Origin: Calliopsis andreniformis
Lineage: Eukaryota > Arthropoda > Insecta > Hymenoptera > Andrenidae
Direction of reading: 5' to 3'
DNA: 64,000 bases
NCBI RefSeq assembly: GCF_051401765.1
Contig: NC_135073.1
Span: forward strand, 7,626,001-7,690,000
Shown: positions 50,250 to 63,395 of the stretch, piece after piece
How the letters are laid out: the number at the start of each line of letters is the position of its first letter
How positions within the stretch are numbered: the stretch's first letter is position 1
Program-made: the position numbers and the translations under genes
Notes under the pieces: model-generated
Told to the model about the DNA's origin: nothing
Seen by the model: only the letters and a program-made list of their open reading frames with translations
Databases searched by the model: none

Positions 50250-53200
50250 TGAAATATATTAACTGAGAATCATGTATCGTTTAAAGAATTTTTATAATAT
50301 CTATGAAAATTTGAAATTTAGCTTCACTAAAATTTCTGTTAAATATCCACATTGCATATTCGACACGATATTTGAAGGTGAGTGATGCATGTACCTACAA
50401 TAGAAGCCCATAATCCGTATAATGAACGGAATTAATGGTACCATAAAGCCGATCTGGGTAGAAAGATATTCCAATGCTATTAAACACGTAAAATTAGATA
50501 CTAATAAGAGTTAAAAGTGACTATATGTTTAGTATAATAGAGTGACAAGCTTATTCACTACTATTCTGAAAATATTAAAATAAATATTACAATTGTCACT
50601 ATAACGTAAAAAATAATAACGTTAAAGTTTGATTACTTGAAAAAAATGCGAAAAAATTTATCATTAATCTTGAAGCAACTTCATACAATAAATTTGATAA
50701 AACTCGTCGTAAATGTTCATCAGAAATTAAGACTCTCTGATTCATAAAAACATCTCATGAATATATTCACATTCAGTAGCTAAATTATCCGAAGACCCCG
50801 ACGATCTGATTCCAGCCTTGTCTCGTATCCTACCTTGATTTCACTCAAGCTGTGCGTAAAGTCGTGGCCTACTGAGTTCTCTGATGGTGGCATGATGGGT
50901 GCCCGTGGCAACAGGTTGCCTAGCAACAGTAAACCTCTTACATCCCTCGTTGGTCACGGCACAGTTGCTGACGCCACCGTTACTGCGTTATCATTCTCTC
51001 TGTTCTTTCCCTTAGACCGCTCTCGATATCGTTCCTTCTTGTTATACCTTTACGGGTATACGATTCCTTAGTAAAGACAGATGGTTCAAGTTCATCGGAT
51101 GTTTATGGTTGCGGTTTTCTAAAAAATGACGTTCCACCGAGACGCTTTGCAATATCCAGACAGCCAGGAAACAAGTTTATCGATATTCTGCGACTGTCAG
51201 GCGAAGGTATTACCGAGGGGTAGATAATAAGGGGTAGACCTCTTTTCCTCTGGCATATGAGCCTTTAGAGAGTTTTCGAGAAACTCCGTGGTCTTGGGGG
51301 TTACTTCCCATTGTTCATCATGTATCCACGTGAAAGTACGAGTCAGGTTTCGTTTTAGTATCTCCCCCTACGATTGATGGAATACCCATACTTCATGTGG
51401 CATAACTGTTTCTACCAAATTCAGTTTTGGAAAAGCTTTCTTCCACAGAATATAAGATTTTAGCAGTCGATTACGTTATGATTTTAGTCGTGTACAATGG
51501 TGGAAGAAATAATTCTGAGTTATTTTATTTCTTCAATCCATTATGAGTGCTATTAATCATTGTGATTGTTATTGTTTCTGGAAGCTTTGGGATGAAGTGA
51601 GTACTGTATCTTAAAAGAAACAGTAGACGTTAAGGTTTGATAAATTAACAATATTCGAATGACTACATAGTTTGAACTGGATATGAATATTATTAGTGTT
51701 GCAGTTCGAAGTAGTTTTTAAACCTTTCAAGAAAGTTAAACTTTTGGAGTTTACAGAACGCTAATCAATTTGACTTCGAAAAGGATTATTTGAGGAGTTT
51801 ATTAGTAATGATGAAATGCTACTTTCCTTGTTCGTTACATTCACATAATATTTGACACTATGAGAAATCTTTCAAAAAGTCACAGACATTTGTAATACTT
51901 GTTACCGACATATACATATTTAACTTCTTGTTAGTATTTATTATTTAGCGTTATAAAAATGAAATATAAGTACATATTAATAGATATACTTTTCTAAAAT
52001 AAGACTTTTACTTTTCGATTACGTTATCATTTCCGAAATATTTTGTACCTATGTGCACTAGTTTCTCTGTCGACAGATGTTCGAATTTAAAATGTACATA
52101 CTTTAGAAGTATTCAACAGTAGTATACTTATATGACAGAGTGGAATTTTTTCAGATTGATTTCACTTTAAAATTTTTAATAAAACACTATAATGTTATAT
52201 ATCACCAGAGCTAAACTCGCTTTCAGTTCTTAATTAAAAAATGATCAATCACAGAGTTTATCCGTCATCTGAAACAGAGTATGACTTTTACTGTAGGGAA
52301 ATTCCTCTGAGAATGTGTATATAAAAACCTATTCATATTGAAGGGAATATACACTTCATAAGAAAAGCGAAAGATCAGAAGTCATACTCTTTTACTTCAT
52401 TATGATCCTCTTAACTTAATCTTTTTAATAATACATAGTATTCTATTATCCATTCTCAAATTACTCTTTATTTTCTTGAATTTTCTGACTGTTGACGTAG
52501 AAATTAATATTTGAATTAAATTTATCAAAGAATCAAAGTGATTAATTTAGTATAGGAGTAGCCATTAGAGTTTGGAATATATGTAACTATCCCTTCGCAA
52601 CTGTCCAATGTGTTGGACTTTCGCAACATTGTACACACGTGCAACGTATACCATCCTGTATCGCGGTTAAGCATGAAGGCTTCAGCAGTTTCTATTAAAC
52701 ATATTCCTCGAGTTTGTGAGCTCGAAGTTGCAATCGGCCTCGTTCTGGAGCACGTCAATCCATATCGTACGGAATATCGAAACATGGATCATATTTCCTG
52801 ATGGTGTTTCCCAATCGACCTGTATTTGTCTGTCATGCTGGTACGTAGAGGCACGACAGCTTTTTTTTTTTACACATTTTCTTGATGTAACTGTGCTGTG
52901 GAGTTCAGACGTTCTCCCTTTATGGTGTAGGCAATAAATCTTTGTGAAATGTTGAAGGGGGCGAAAGTGTTTCAAGTACTGCTACATTTGCAGAATGATT
53001 CAAGGGTTGATAAAATATCAATTTAATTGTATACTTTAATTTAGGTTATTTTGTTAAAGAATTTTATACAGGAATTGATTATATGTATAATTGAAATTCA
53101 TTTTTAATTAGACAAAACGAATCATATTATTAGGTCAATATTTTAATTTCACGATACAATTTTTTCTGTTCAGATTAAATAGTCTTCGTTCTAAGAAAGC

Positions 53201-55262
53201 TGAAGAATTTTCTTCTGAAATCGTTTTTTTTTTCTTTTCTTGCTGAGAGATCGTTTAATCTTATCAATTATTTCGCGGGTGACGTTAATAGAAACTAAAT
53301 AATTCATAATTGCCTGCATCTGTAGAATCACCTTGAATCTAACGATATCTGACAGACTGATCTGAAAATTTCATAGATCTTTCCAGTTTCGTTAAAACTA
53401 CAATGTATAATGGACTAAAATAGTTTCAGACTTTTTCTATAATTCATTTTCATAAAGTGAAAAGGAATATCTATCAATTGCATTTGTTACTAATTCACCT
53501 GAACCAAATACACAGATCTTTAAATATCGTTAACGGAAGGAAATTTAAAAATATGTAGATGGTTGAGAAGAAAATTATTTTAAATTGTTAATTTTAAAAT
53601 GGTTATATTATAATAATCAAAGTCTAAAATATGTAGTTGGAATAAAAATACTTAATTATATAAATTCAGTTTGAACACTTTGTTCATTCTTGATATTAAA
53701 TTAAATTAATATTAATGTGACTCTATAACTTATTAAGTAAGAAATAAGTTATTAATACTAATAAAAAAAATAAGATAAACTCTGTTTCTTACTTTTTCTT
53801 TGTAACATGAATAAGCTCATAGTATCTACTTGTTAAATTCTGAAGTATAACTTATTTATGCACTGGCGTTCTTATTACATTGAATTGAAGGTTTAATGAA
53901 CAAATAATTGGAATTTTAATTATTTTCTTAATTAAACAGTGATTCCAGCTCTGTCTTACAAATTCCAAACGTAATTTAATGACTCTGTACTGCTTGGTGG
54001 TTCTTCACAAAGCATTTGTGAATTTTACTCCTGGAAATTCTGAAACGCTCTTAATAAACTTCGAAATATACAACTTGATTAATGATCCTTTAACAGAAGG
54101 AATATAAGTAACGAAATTATATCATATTTTTAGCATTTATTCAATGAATAAGTTTTCGTCATAATATTGAATTAATTTTCTGTTCTTTTTTTACAATGGG
54201 ATTATATATACAATTACGACAATATAAATACAACAAGGTTATTACACAAATATTTTTGCTTAGTTTTTTAGATAATAGATGCGTATTCATTACTGACATT
54301 TGAATCATATAATTTCTACTATACATATTTATATTTGGAACAATTATTTACTAATATGTCATTTAAAAATACAGCATAATCATTATCTATACTTCGTTTC
54401 TTATAAAAAAATTAGTATTACAATTCTCCGCAGTCAGAATTATTTATCTTTTTTAAGATTCATATATTTTCACAATTACTGTATTTTCTTTACGTCTTAT
54501 AGTAACACACAAATTTCCATATTTAAACCTCCAAGTTAAAGTTTACAGTTTACTTTTAATATAAATACACTGTTCGGAACATTGCATGTAATATATGGCA
54601 TATATTTGAATCTTTAAAGACTGCAATTACTTTACGTCTCTTCGTTTTCCGCTATCAGGGACAGCAGGATTCACGTAAAAGACTTGCTGAAAATGTATTA
54701 GTCAGAGCGCCTAGCAAAGAACGACAGGCTGTGATAAATCTTCTTGACAGTTGAAATCTTTACGAAAAACATTGGACGTCTTGCCACGAGGATCGTTTAT
54801 CTCTCGTTATATCAAGCGGAAATAAGACAACGAAGCGATAGACAACGGATGTCACGTGTGACTTTCCCAGATCCAATATACTTGTTTCAGCTATCATACT
54901 TTTGAAAGTTAATTCCCTTTTCTTCTTGTCACTTCGTAACCAGCCCCCTTTCCTCGTCTTTTAAAATTAGATTACACATGGTGAAATTCAATACTTTAAT
55001 GTGACATCTGACTTCGTGATTGACGTCTCACTGCATTACATTATTTTAAATTTAACTTTTACTAGGAAACATAGTGTGAGTAATTTTAGAAGAAAGTTCA
55101 TAAATTGTTTAAAAATTATTTAAATTAAACATGTAGTTGATAACATGATTTACTCTTCAGAATAACTCCAGGAAGGTCAATATACGACATTTTTTCAAAG
55201 TGACAGTGATTTAAAAATTGACAATGCTTCGGCTTAGTATTTGATCAATTTCCCGAGTCACT

Positions 55263-55605
55263 GTATGTGGGGTTGGCTTGAACCGAATGGCAGAGAATAT
55301 TAACAGTCTGATGGCTGCTACCACAGACTCGTAATTTCAATCGTTTGAATGGTACGTTATGAGCCACTGAGCAGCATTCATGTTTATTTAGAATTAAATT
55401 ATGTATCTCGAGTTTGTTACAGTAAGTACCACCACATTAATGCAAATACTGTAACAAACACAAGATATAATCCAATTCCAAATAAACATGAATCTAGCTT
55501 AGTGGCTCACAACATATTAGCCAAGAAACTGAAATTACCAATCTGTAGTAACAGCCATTAGATGTTAATATTTTTGGTCATTGCGTGCAAGCCAACCCTA
55601 TATGC
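55263..55605. mobile_element. 343-bp foldback element (palindromic MITE)
   Basis: The left arm starts near GTATGTGGGGTTGGCTTG and the right arm, reversed, reads GCATATAGGGTTGGCTTG. The arms match imperfectly almost to the centre at about 55434, for example TGATGGCTGCTACCACAGA against its diverged complement near 55.55 kb, and CATGTTTATTTAGAATT against AATTCCAAATAAACATG. Transcribed, it would form a hairpin of about 165 bp per arm. The 70-codon frame inside is a by-product. A hairpin-RNA source of small RNAs is the alternative to a MITE. Confidence 0.75.
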
Positions 55606-56524
55606 AGGTGCGTTCAACTACAAAGGTGGGAGAAATTTTAAGGTGCTATTCTAGAGGTTAAATAAAACGAAAATTAAAATTCGATAGAATTCGTTTAAAA
55701 TCAAGCAAACTGTTTTACATCATCAATTGTACGGGCAACTGATACCACTGCCACTGAAACAACGATAACTTATCTGATAGAGCTATAGATATAGATGATT
55801 CTGCTATGTGCTTTGTAGAAAATTCGTGGGTATCCTTAAATAGCAATAAATCTACCTATTCACAGCAATCCATATGGAAAATCAAAATATTCTCTATGAG
55901 ATTTTGGAATAGAAAGGGTTAATGTGTTCATCCTCATAAAAATAAATTGTATATATAATTTTTATTGTATCAGTTAACGCGCTGTCGAAAGTTGTTCGTA
56001 GACTTCAAATAAATCTTTGACTAAACCTTCCAATAAAGATAAAGATACAGATGAAAATCTTATGTGACTCTTCAGATGCAACGCTAGACAAATAAAAAAA
56101 GTAGCTTTATTCGTCGGATAAATCGCGCAAATGTTCATCTCGGGCGTGGGAGGATGTGTAGTGGAGGGGGAAATTCTTTAATTCGTGTTACCAATTTGGA
56201 ATCATAGAGTGGCTCCATCTCGTCTTCATTGAACAGCAATGTGTCTTTAGGTAACACTATTCCTGTAACGAAAACTGTAACAGTAGATACCGACCTACAA
56301 TCTCGAAAAGTCACGTGACTACCCTAGACCCTTAGGGGGTGAAACTACCCTTCAAAGCTGAGGATGTAGAACCTATTTTGTCAGATAATAAAACAACTAT
56401 CGTAGATAGACAAAGAGAATAAATTGCAAAGTTGTGTGGCTATTAGATAGAAATAAAATGGTGTAGACAGAAATTCTGAAAAATCATAGATGGTGCTACT
56501 ATAACCAAAGAAGTCACTATTTTA
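55606..56524. other. no feature recognised
   Basis: AT-rich sequence with a few GC-richer lines (about 56.15-56.35 kb). It may hold more decayed sequence of the neighbouring transposase relic, but no frame supports that. Confidence 0.5.
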
Positions 56525-57290
56525 AAAATATTTCTTGTATGGTCTATTTGTTTTCATGGAAGATTTCTCAATATAATCTACACTTCCATAGTGCAATTCA
56601 AGATTAAAATAACGATCTGAATTGAACATATTAGCAACACCACATTGTAAAATATATGCTCTTACTTCGGCTAAAAATCTATTCCAACGAGATTTCAAAT
56701 CTTCTTGTTATATTTTGCCTCAGTAACAGATCCTGTGGTTTTTTTTGACACGATACTGAATTTTCTCTTAAAATTCCATTTCTATGTATTATTAGCTCGA
56801 AAGGATGGTGAATCTGCTACGACTGTTGCTTGCAAAGTCATCCTCCGAAGTCCATGCGCCAATTGTAATGATGTAAGTACGATCATTTGAGACAGTCTCG
56901 CATTCACGAGTTTTTGGAAAGTATATTCCACATACGCAATAGCTTTTTCCTATGCGAACCTTGTGAATGAATTTGCGCTGGCCATATACATAACAATTTT
57001 TCATAGAACTTAAAATTTTAAATTTAGAATGAACAGTTCCCAATTTTAGGTGCTCTATTTTACCACTGTTCCAATATTCCATAGTTTTTCGTTTACAATT
57101 GAAAGTAATCAGTACTTCTTAACCTAAGCACGTGGACTCTTCCTCATCCGTAACACAAGGATCTTTGTAGTTTCCATCATCGTCTAGCCAATGAGTACTA
57201 GTGTCGTCAAAATCTTTGAAAACAGAATCGTCTATATTTAAATGTGTTTCATATTTCACAATAAGAGCTGTAGCAATAGACCCCATCATA
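56525..57290 (-). pseudogene. broken HTH/DDE transposase relic (pogo/CENP-B-like)
   Basis: Minus-strand fragments in changing frames read like one transposase from N- to C-terminus. They are an acidic piece ending in DEEESTCLG (about 57265-57121), KRKTMEYWNSGKIEHLKLG (about 57.09 kb), QLCIWPAQIHSQGSHRKKLL after a frameshift, NFKRKFSIVSKKTTGSV (about 56.75 kb), and FLAEVRAYILQCGVANMFNS followed by DRYFNLELH (about 56.64 kb). The last resembles the DDE-core pattern NTDQSGFNLEL of hymenopteran transposases with a CENP-B-type helix-turn-helix; the expected Asp-Gln is altered here. Several stops and frameshifts interrupt it, so it cannot make a working enzyme. The family name is from memory and approximate. 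Confidence 0.6.
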
Positions 57291-60200
57291 AGCGATGTTT
57301 TGAAGTATTTAAAAAAAATGCTGCACTTGGAACGAAATATTTATCCTTTGTACCGTGCATACGCTTCCTCGAGATAAAGAGGTGACTCCGTTTTGCTCCC
57401 ATTTTTCTCCCACCACGTGCTGAGGCAATTCGCTCCAAGTTCGAACGACTTCCTTCCTCCTTACCGTCTGTCCCCTTCAATAATATGAGAAGTAAGAAAG
57501 AAACGGGTCTCGTGACAGTCCGCCCGATAAATTACGAAGTTAAAGCCGTCTCGCGAGCCTCTTCTCCACGACTTAACGATATTAATAGCACCGCTGGAGA
57601 TATTAATCTTCACGGGTGTCATAAAAACCAAGAAAGACAATCGACCTGCATGTGCATAGTACGTGTGAATTGCGCAACGGCTTCTGGAATAACTTCCTGA
57701 CTCTCCTCGAGCTCGGCATTCATTCAGAACTATTTCCGCGCTTTCAACTATGAGGCACAGAGGTGGGCAAATTATTAAATATAAAATGTGAAAGGAATTA
57801 GAGCTTCGTTTTAGGTAATGTTTTATTTCAATTTTGCTTACGACAGATTAGTAGTTAGCACTTATGCGTTTCATTGTTTTCGGTAATCTACTAATGTGGT
57901 TTGAGATTTTATTAGCTGACATTTCATAGTTGGTATTAATTTCTTTATAGATTTTTAAATTTTATCTTGACAATATTTTTCAAAATTCTTTTCTAAATAG
58001 TGATGCATATATTTTCGATAAGGTTTAAGTCTGTGCTGCTTTCAAGTGATAGAAAGCACATTCTGCTCCGCAGGAGTTTTATTTTAGCGATCTTTTTATA
58101 TTTCTTTTGTTTCATTGACCCATTTTCGGAAGTTGGATGCTGTATACTTTCTTGAGCTTTTGTTTCTTGATATTTGTAAACAAAACTGGCAAAGTGTGCC
58201 ATTTATACTTGTCCTGTTGTGGTTAATGGAATATACTCTCTTCTGTAATGTGTAATTTAGCATTCATTTGTTATTTTTCAGTTAGAGACAGATACGTATT
58301 TAGTTCATTCTTCTACCAATTCTCGATCAATTCGAAACTCTTAGAAGTTTTAACATATGTATGACAAATTGTCTTTTCGATCTTAGTTTCACATATTTGT
58401 CAATGTTGCCAACATGATAGAAAACTCGAGCTCTTCTAAGATTCATTGAAACTTTTAACGATCATCAAAACTTCGCAGATTTATCAGGAATTTCTAAAGC
58501 TTCTAGGATTCGACTATTATTCGAATCGATCGAAACTCTTATGTTTTTAAGATGTCTCGAAACGTTTGAATTTCATCATCATTTGTATTATTTCAGTATC
58601 CTTTTAATATATATGTATATATCAAATAGAAAATCATTCTGTTTCAACATTTCGAAGTTCTAATTTGAAACATATTTCATAAAAATGAATAAATATAAAT
58701 AATTAGAAAAGGAAAATTCTTATTTTGTATAGAAATCGAAGATTTCGTTATATGAAGGTACATTATTTTTTACTATTTGAAATATTTAGTTCGTATCTGA
58801 AATTGTTGCCGCATATCATGATACGCGCTGTACAATATTCTTTTCTGTCGATTCGTGTTATATGTAAAATGTAAGTATTCTTTGTTAAGGAATTACGATA
58901 TATCGGAAATGTGACAGTAGTCGAAGAGAATATATTGGCAGAAGTGTCAAGATTCCTATTATGTTTCTGATGTAAAAAGGTTCTGTGTTAGAATAATAAT
59001 TGTGAACGAACTGTGATGGTTGCATATTACAGTTGCATATTAAAAATAACTCCATGAAGACTAAAAATTACCAATTTCCATAAGTACTTATTTTCAGTAA
59101 TATGATATGAAAGTATTGATAAGTCTTCAATATTACTCAAATATTATACAAACACGCAATTATTCTTTACTATAAATAACAGATGTGACTTCTTAATCTA
59201 TTTTTCGAAAATTATAATCTGTAAACATATTTACTTCACAAAACCTTATCTAAATATAATCTTTTCTTTATCCCTTAATCGTCTAACTAAATTAAGTCCA
59301 GATCTTCCAGTTGAAACGAAATAAATTAATTCTAGGGCTTTTATACATTCCGCAGACATAGCCAAGAATTTAATTTAGATATGCGGACGACATAGTGAGG
59401 TTGTATTCTTGGCGGTAGATTTCAATCCTGACGAGATTTAACCTCAATTATAATTCATCTCTCAAGAACCAACAGTATCCGACAAAAGGTCTGAGACCGA
59501 TTGCAGCAATAGTTCTCAAGTGCACGCGTGATTTCCTGGAGCGTTTAAAGGAAGCGTTGGATTAAGAAAACAAGGAGCTAATTAACATGGATGATGGCTA
59601 AAGAGATGGAGAATTTTGGTACCTATCCGAAGCAGATATCTGACACGTTCTTTGTGTCGAAAGCACGATCCTCTGACGCATTTGTGCCAACCGCAAACTT
59701 CATCGATCGCGGCTTGCTCGGAATTTCTATGAGAACCGATTATAATGTAAATGTTGAAGACCTTTCAAGAAAATTCATTTACACGTTACTGTGGTTTTAA
59801 AAAATCAATTAGGTGCAGTTTCTAAAGCGCTACCTACGCGTCTCTTATCTGATTTTTGTGTTCCATTTTTACTGAAACTGCATTTAATTGAAAGTAGTTG
59901 ATTTAATTCTGGCTACATAACCACGACCGTGTATTCCTGAAAATGTTACAGGATTCGTGTTTTCATCTTCATCCTTTTGTTCTGTGCACGACTGGATAGA
60001 TTGAGCTGACTGTATAATAGAATCTTAATTGAGAAATGTTCTATTATAGTTACGTATTTCACTTCAATTGCAGTTTCACAGGACATTCTTGTGCACTACT
60101 CTTTTTAATGAATGTTAGGAACAGGATTTACTCTATTTTGTGTGTTTAATTTGTACTCTGAGTGTGTCTTCAGGATTTGGACTAGAGATAGTGTCGTAGG

Positions 60201-63200
60201 TCCGAATAGAAATTGTCTTTTTGTATTTTTTTCTTCTTCTACTGTAGTTAAATGTTACAGTATTTTGAGAATTTAAAACATTTATTTCAAGATTTTCTTT
60301 CTCTCGGTACATATTTTTGTTGCTTTAGTGAATTTATTGGAAAGTGCTGTGACTTTCAAATTTCAATTGAAATGCACTTATTTCTAAGACTCATGCTTCT
60401 GTAAGAATATTTCCATCGTAGCAGTTTTCTCCCACTTTATCGTTCGTGAAGCCAATAGAAGGTCCTTTTTTTACCGTTTCCAATTACTTCCTCACTCTCA
60501 CGTCACTGGAAACTAGGTCATCCATTAGTTGGATAATAGCACTGTTTATAGTCTTTACCGTGTTGGTAGTGGTATGTCAAAATATTCAGCGAAATTGTTA
60601 CAGTAAAGCAACGTAGTGAAGTATGCTTTTTAAGCGCGGGCCATATTTAAAATACGCGGTGAAATGCTTTTTGTAATAAGGGCGGAGTGACACTTTTTTC
60701 CTTTGCATACTCATTGGTTGAAAATTCAGTTAATAAGCAAAGTAAAACGAACTTTTAGTATTTGAAACAGTTTTTACATCCTTTACTTCTAATAAAAGGA
60801 GGAGAAAAGATATTACTAAATTGAAACTGAGCAAACAGTAATTATAAAAGCAATTACAAAAATTATGTGGCACTTATGGAAGTTTAAAGAAATTCAGGAT
60901 TATTGCTTTACTACAGGTTATTATATAATTAATTCATACGTATTTTCATCTTCATTACGTGAGAATCAACAAGTATAAAAAATACATTTTGAATAATTTT
61001 CACCTCCATTGTACTCATGTGCCAAGTTTCAGTTGAGTCAGAAATCGGAAATAGTATAATAGTTTGGCGCTTCTTTTTAAGTAATAGAACCAAAATATAC
61101 ACCAACGACTAAATGACAATTTGTGTCACTGAATTCAGAATTTTCATTCATTTCGTCTTCAATACTAAACTGGGATGTCAAAAGCTTCAATACCTAAGTA
61201 TTTATAACAGTCGATATTACTGTGCATATAAAAAATTATAATATCCAGATTCTATGCATAACAAAATTTAATAGAAACTTTTCTTGCAAGAAGTTGTTCA
61301 GAAAATATCACTACTCATTAATTAATTTATTTTATCTTTCGTTTAGAATAACTATTATAACTTAATATTTCATAAATAATCGTCGACTTCAGATCAAAAT
61401 TTTCAACGAAACGAGCCTTCACGTTCGTGCTGTAGAAACTAAATATCCCCGTAGATTCTGTGTGCCTTATTTCCCTACGATGCTATGCATACGATTGGAA
61501 ATTCTCTTCTAAGCAGTGGTATTAAGCAAACGATGGAATATTGCTTACCCGTTTCTATCACCATACGTATATTCTACGGTTATTACTCCGGTCATATGTA
61601 TTCAATCTGGCATGATATTACTCATCGTCAGAAGCTTCGAAATTACCAGGAAAATTGTCATTTAATCATATATTACATAATTTGGTGCGGAATAGGGTCA
61701 GATTCAATCTCTGGCAGGCATTTGCCGGATATATATACCAAAACCCTAAGGAAATTTGCAAGCTCGCAACAATGCGGTCCAAAGTGGATGCATCGATCAT
61801 CTTCCCTTCTTGTAGCGGGAGCCATACATAGCCACGGATGTAATATGAGCGAAACAAAACGAAATTCTTACGACGAATTGTTAGGAATAAGTTACTTGAT
61901 TGTAGAGGGAACGTAAATTGAAACAGTTATGCTGTGCGTTTTCTTCTACACGAAAAATAAGAAAACTAAGTAGAATTTTAAGTTATTTAACCTTTTCTTT
62001 TGGAAACACGTCATTAAATATAATTCAAATGTAATGTAATAGGTATAGTTAACTTGTTTAAAAAATTGGCGAAGGTTTTCTTCAATGAAACTTGGCGTAA
62101 AATTTGTATTATAGCTTTATTTAATTAATGATGTACTTAGCTGTTAATTTGTTAAATGACCGTGTTTCATCTTACTAGCAAATTTAGTAATAACATTATT
62201 ACAAAAAAAGATTATTGGATAGATTACTAGTCAGATATATAACAATTGAAATTTAATGAAATTTAGAATCAAAGCTCCATTTTCATTCTGTTCATTTTTT
62301 TTATAACAGGGATCTATAAATACACAATTTGTTGTTAGTTGCATGAGGTTGATTTTGGGGACACTGGTCCTGAAGGTAAAGAAAAATGTTGATCTGTAAG
62401 GAGAGTATGAAACAGGGATTTGCGAATCGTAATTGAAGGAAATCCACATCGTTTCGCGAGGGAATTCGCAGAACAGCTGGCGTACGTGCTTGAACAGTTT
62501 CCAGACACTTAAAAGGAATTGATAAAGTCAACAAACTTGAAGAGTAGATTCCTTTCGCTTTGTAGGAATATTGGAATAATCACCAATACGAAGAGCGAAG
62601 TTTTGCTTGCTCATAATGTATTACTGAGCAATCACAAAATTAATTAGAGACGTATAATGAAATGATATAGACGCTTCGTGATGAATAGTTTCTCTATTAA
62701 TATTTTAATGACACGAATAGAACTTGCAATAGGACAATAAATGAAACCAAGCGATTGTTTATGTAAAACAGAAATTGCAGACTAAATTGCTTCAGCAGTT
62801 GTGTTGTGTATTGCAGTATAAATTAAGTAGCGCAATTGGTTTAAGAGGAAACCTAATTCCTTTAATTTTTTCTAGAATTTTCAGGCAATTAGAAGCTTTA
62901 TATTTCACAATATTATGAAAAAGGGGAACATAACATCTATGTGCTTTGTAATAAATTTTATTCAAAAAGCTGACGCAGGTTGGAAGTCAAGCTATATGAA
63001 ACATTTTGTCTGGAGGCTGTTTTGACTTCGTTTTACATTTCCATTGCCTTTGAGAAAAAATGTAATTAATAGTTAATTCCATTATAAGACACTTCTTGTA
63101 TATGTACATACTTTTAAAATAGGATTACACAGCTAACAGGTTAGTTTAATCAATTTTAGCTAATAGTACCTCATGCATAGTTCTACCATAGAAATTTATT

Positions 63201-63286
63201 TCATAACGTGCCAAATGTCTTTTAGTCGAGAATATTCTAGTAATTAACCATTTTCTGGTAATAAATATTAGACATTTAGTAAACAA
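57291..63286. other. gene-poor AT-rich DNA
   Basis: No exon or RNA gene is recognised. GC-richer patches lie at 57.35-57.75, 59.45-59.75 and 61.4-61.9 kb. The 143-codon plus-strand frame at 61485-61916 has no recognisable domain, and a minus-strand frame overlaps it. A minus-strand frame at 58202-57993 ends in STDLNLIENI, loosely like a Tc1/mariner SPDLNPIENLW motif, but nothing around it supports a transposase. Confidence 0.55.
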
Positions 63287-63395
63287 TGCTGCGGTTATAG
63301 TGGATGCATTTTCTGACGAGCTGATATTCTGACGACTAGGTACTTGTCGTTAGACCATCAGTTCGTCAGAAAACGCATCCACTGTAATCACAGCC
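63287..63395. mobile_element. MITE, family 1 copy 2
   Basis: Arms of about 48 bp: the left one reads GCTGCGGTTATAGTGGATGC and the right one, reversed, GGCTGTGATTACAGTGGATG. Both run into TTTTCTGACGA. It shares its arms with the element at 42519-42662 but has a shorter centre. It is non-coding. Confidence 0.75.

Larger units (their letters stand above)
42663..55262. other. gene-poor AT-rich DNA
   Basis: No conserved exon, RNA gene or full transposon is recognised. The longest frame of the window (155 codons, 44504-44971, plus) lies in a GC-richer patch, overlaps two other frames and has no recognisable domain, so I do not call it. A patch at 52.56-52.97 kb has open frames of 63-97 codons on both strands and is also unidentified. 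The rest is AT-rich with small repeats. Confidence 0.55.

Noticed and set aside
57993..58202. Tc1/mariner motif (STDLNLIENI) in a minus-strand frame
   Set aside because: Only about ten residues resemble SPDLNPIENLW and no other transposase block or terminal repeat is found nearby.
61485..61916. 143-codon plus-strand frame
   Set aside because: No domain, signal or homologous motif is recognised; composition is unremarkable and a minus-strand frame overlaps it.
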